This document shows positions 63,267 to 64,000 of a stretch of 64,000 nucleotides of DNA, piece after piece. The notes under the pieces are model-generated. The model was given only the letters and a program-made list of their open reading frames with translations, was not told where the DNA came from and ran no database searches. Origin of the DNA: Dromaius novaehollandiae. Its lineage: Eukaryota > Chordata > Aves > Casuariiformes > Dromaiidae. The stretch's first letter is position 1, and each line of letters starts with the position of its first letter. The stretch covers positions 20,185,501-20,249,500 of the forward strand of contig NC_088111.1 in NCBI RefSeq assembly GCF_036370855.1, given 5' to 3'. A program made the translations under genes and the position numbers.

Positions 63267-64000
63267 ATTCACACGGCTCCTAGAAGGAGCGCTGCCCCAA
63301 ACAAGCCCAGAAGGTTTGTTCTGCTCCCGCTTGCCAAGGCTGTGCTGGTATTGTACCGAGCCCCAGGGAGATGTGGGGGCGGGCAGGCAGGTGGCCCGTG
63401 CTCCTGGCTAGCTGACCAGCAGGTTGGGGTTGTTTCTCATTCCATGGACACAGGGGATTGATAGGAAAGCCGCATCTACTGTCTGACAGGTGTCAGAAGA
63501 CTGCATTCACTTAACCTCTTTAACTTGGTGGAGCTAAATAAAGCAGGCAGTGAGTTATAGGGGAACACTTACCAGCAACCGCTCTAAGTGTTATCTGTCT
63601 CAGGCTGACTGCTTGGTTCAGGCCTGCAAGAAAAGAACAAAACCAAAACATGCAGGCAGTCAGTGGCGTGAAGACAAATGCACCTTGAAGCAACAGGAGG
63701 AACAAAACAGTGGCATCACCCTTGCAGGAAAGGATACATTTACTGGGGTAGAGCCGTGGTCCTCAGCCCAATACTGGCAGGTAAGACCTGTTGATGTTGC
63801 TCATGGCCTGAGGACACACAACAGTTCAAATCAAGGTCATTTGGGAGAGCAAAGCAAGAGGCTGCCTGTAGCATGTTACTTGCTCAGTATCACTGCTGAG
63901 GGGATCAGCAAAGCCTGGAGACTGCTGGATTGGGGTCATACTCCCAATCTATATTGCAGTTCGGGAGAAGGGTAGGGGAGAGAGGAGAATCTATTTAGCC

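Larger units (their letters stand above)
52421..64000. other. Intergenic region, no recognisable gene
   Basis: No exon chain or known protein could be identified on either strand over 11.6 kb. The region has a CR1 copy, three short tandem duplications and a T18 run, all listed separately. A terminal part of a gene lying beyond the right edge cannot be excluded, and noncoding RNAs cannot be judged by eye. Confidence 0.5.

Noticed and set aside
1-64000. CRISPR arrays, insertion sequences, operons
   Set aside because: No such structures; all evidence points to vertebrate nuclear DNA.

Overview
This is vertebrate nuclear DNA and almost certainly from a bird. The genes are split into many exons with GT-AG introns, promoters sit in CpG islands, and the main interspersed repeats are CR1 LINEs whose 3' ends carry the typical avian TTCTGTGA-type tail. 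No bacterial features, rRNA genes or CRISPR arrays are visible.

Layout: (1) 1-1.76 kb, minus strand: the first two coding exons of TELO2 (TEL2, the TTT-complex subunit); the gene runs off the left edge. (2) 1.75-12.4 kb, minus strand: RNPS1, an exon-junction and splicing factor, complete at seven coding exons (307 aa), with its poly(A) signal about 150 bp from the TELO2 start codon and its CpG-island promoter near 12.4 kb. (3) 12.9-26.4 kb: no recognisable gene; CR1 pieces, a tRNA-derived SINE, a 75-bp direct repeat and two GC-rich patches. (4) 26.6-30.1 kb, plus strand: a four-exon, 394-aa nuclear-type protein with an N-terminal helix-turn-helix and a C-terminal coiled coil; not recognised by name. 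(5) 31.6-52.1 kb, minus strand: a 13-coding-exon gene for a 1,067-aa type I membrane protein. It has a signal peptide, four tandem lamin-tail-like (LTD) beta domains in two pairs, two copies of a Cys-rich module (CxCC and CSCG motifs), one transmembrane helix and a 22-residue tail. (6) 52.4-64 kb: no recognisable gene; CR1 and small tandem repeats.

The most interesting item is the membrane protein. All 13 exons join in frame with consistent phases (3,204 nt including the stop). The ectodomain is an internal duplication: exons 2-5 match exons 8-11 in order, length, phase and motifs, and exon 1 corresponds to exons 6+7. Lamin-tail domains are known from nuclear lamins and some secreted bacterial proteins. 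I know of no described vertebrate cell-surface receptor made of four of them, so this is the candidate undescribed system.

TELO2 and RNPS1 lie in the same orientation at very short spacing. The helix-turn-helix gene and the LTD gene converge, with about 1.56 kb between their stop codons. Nothing in the sequence shows that the four genes act in one pathway.
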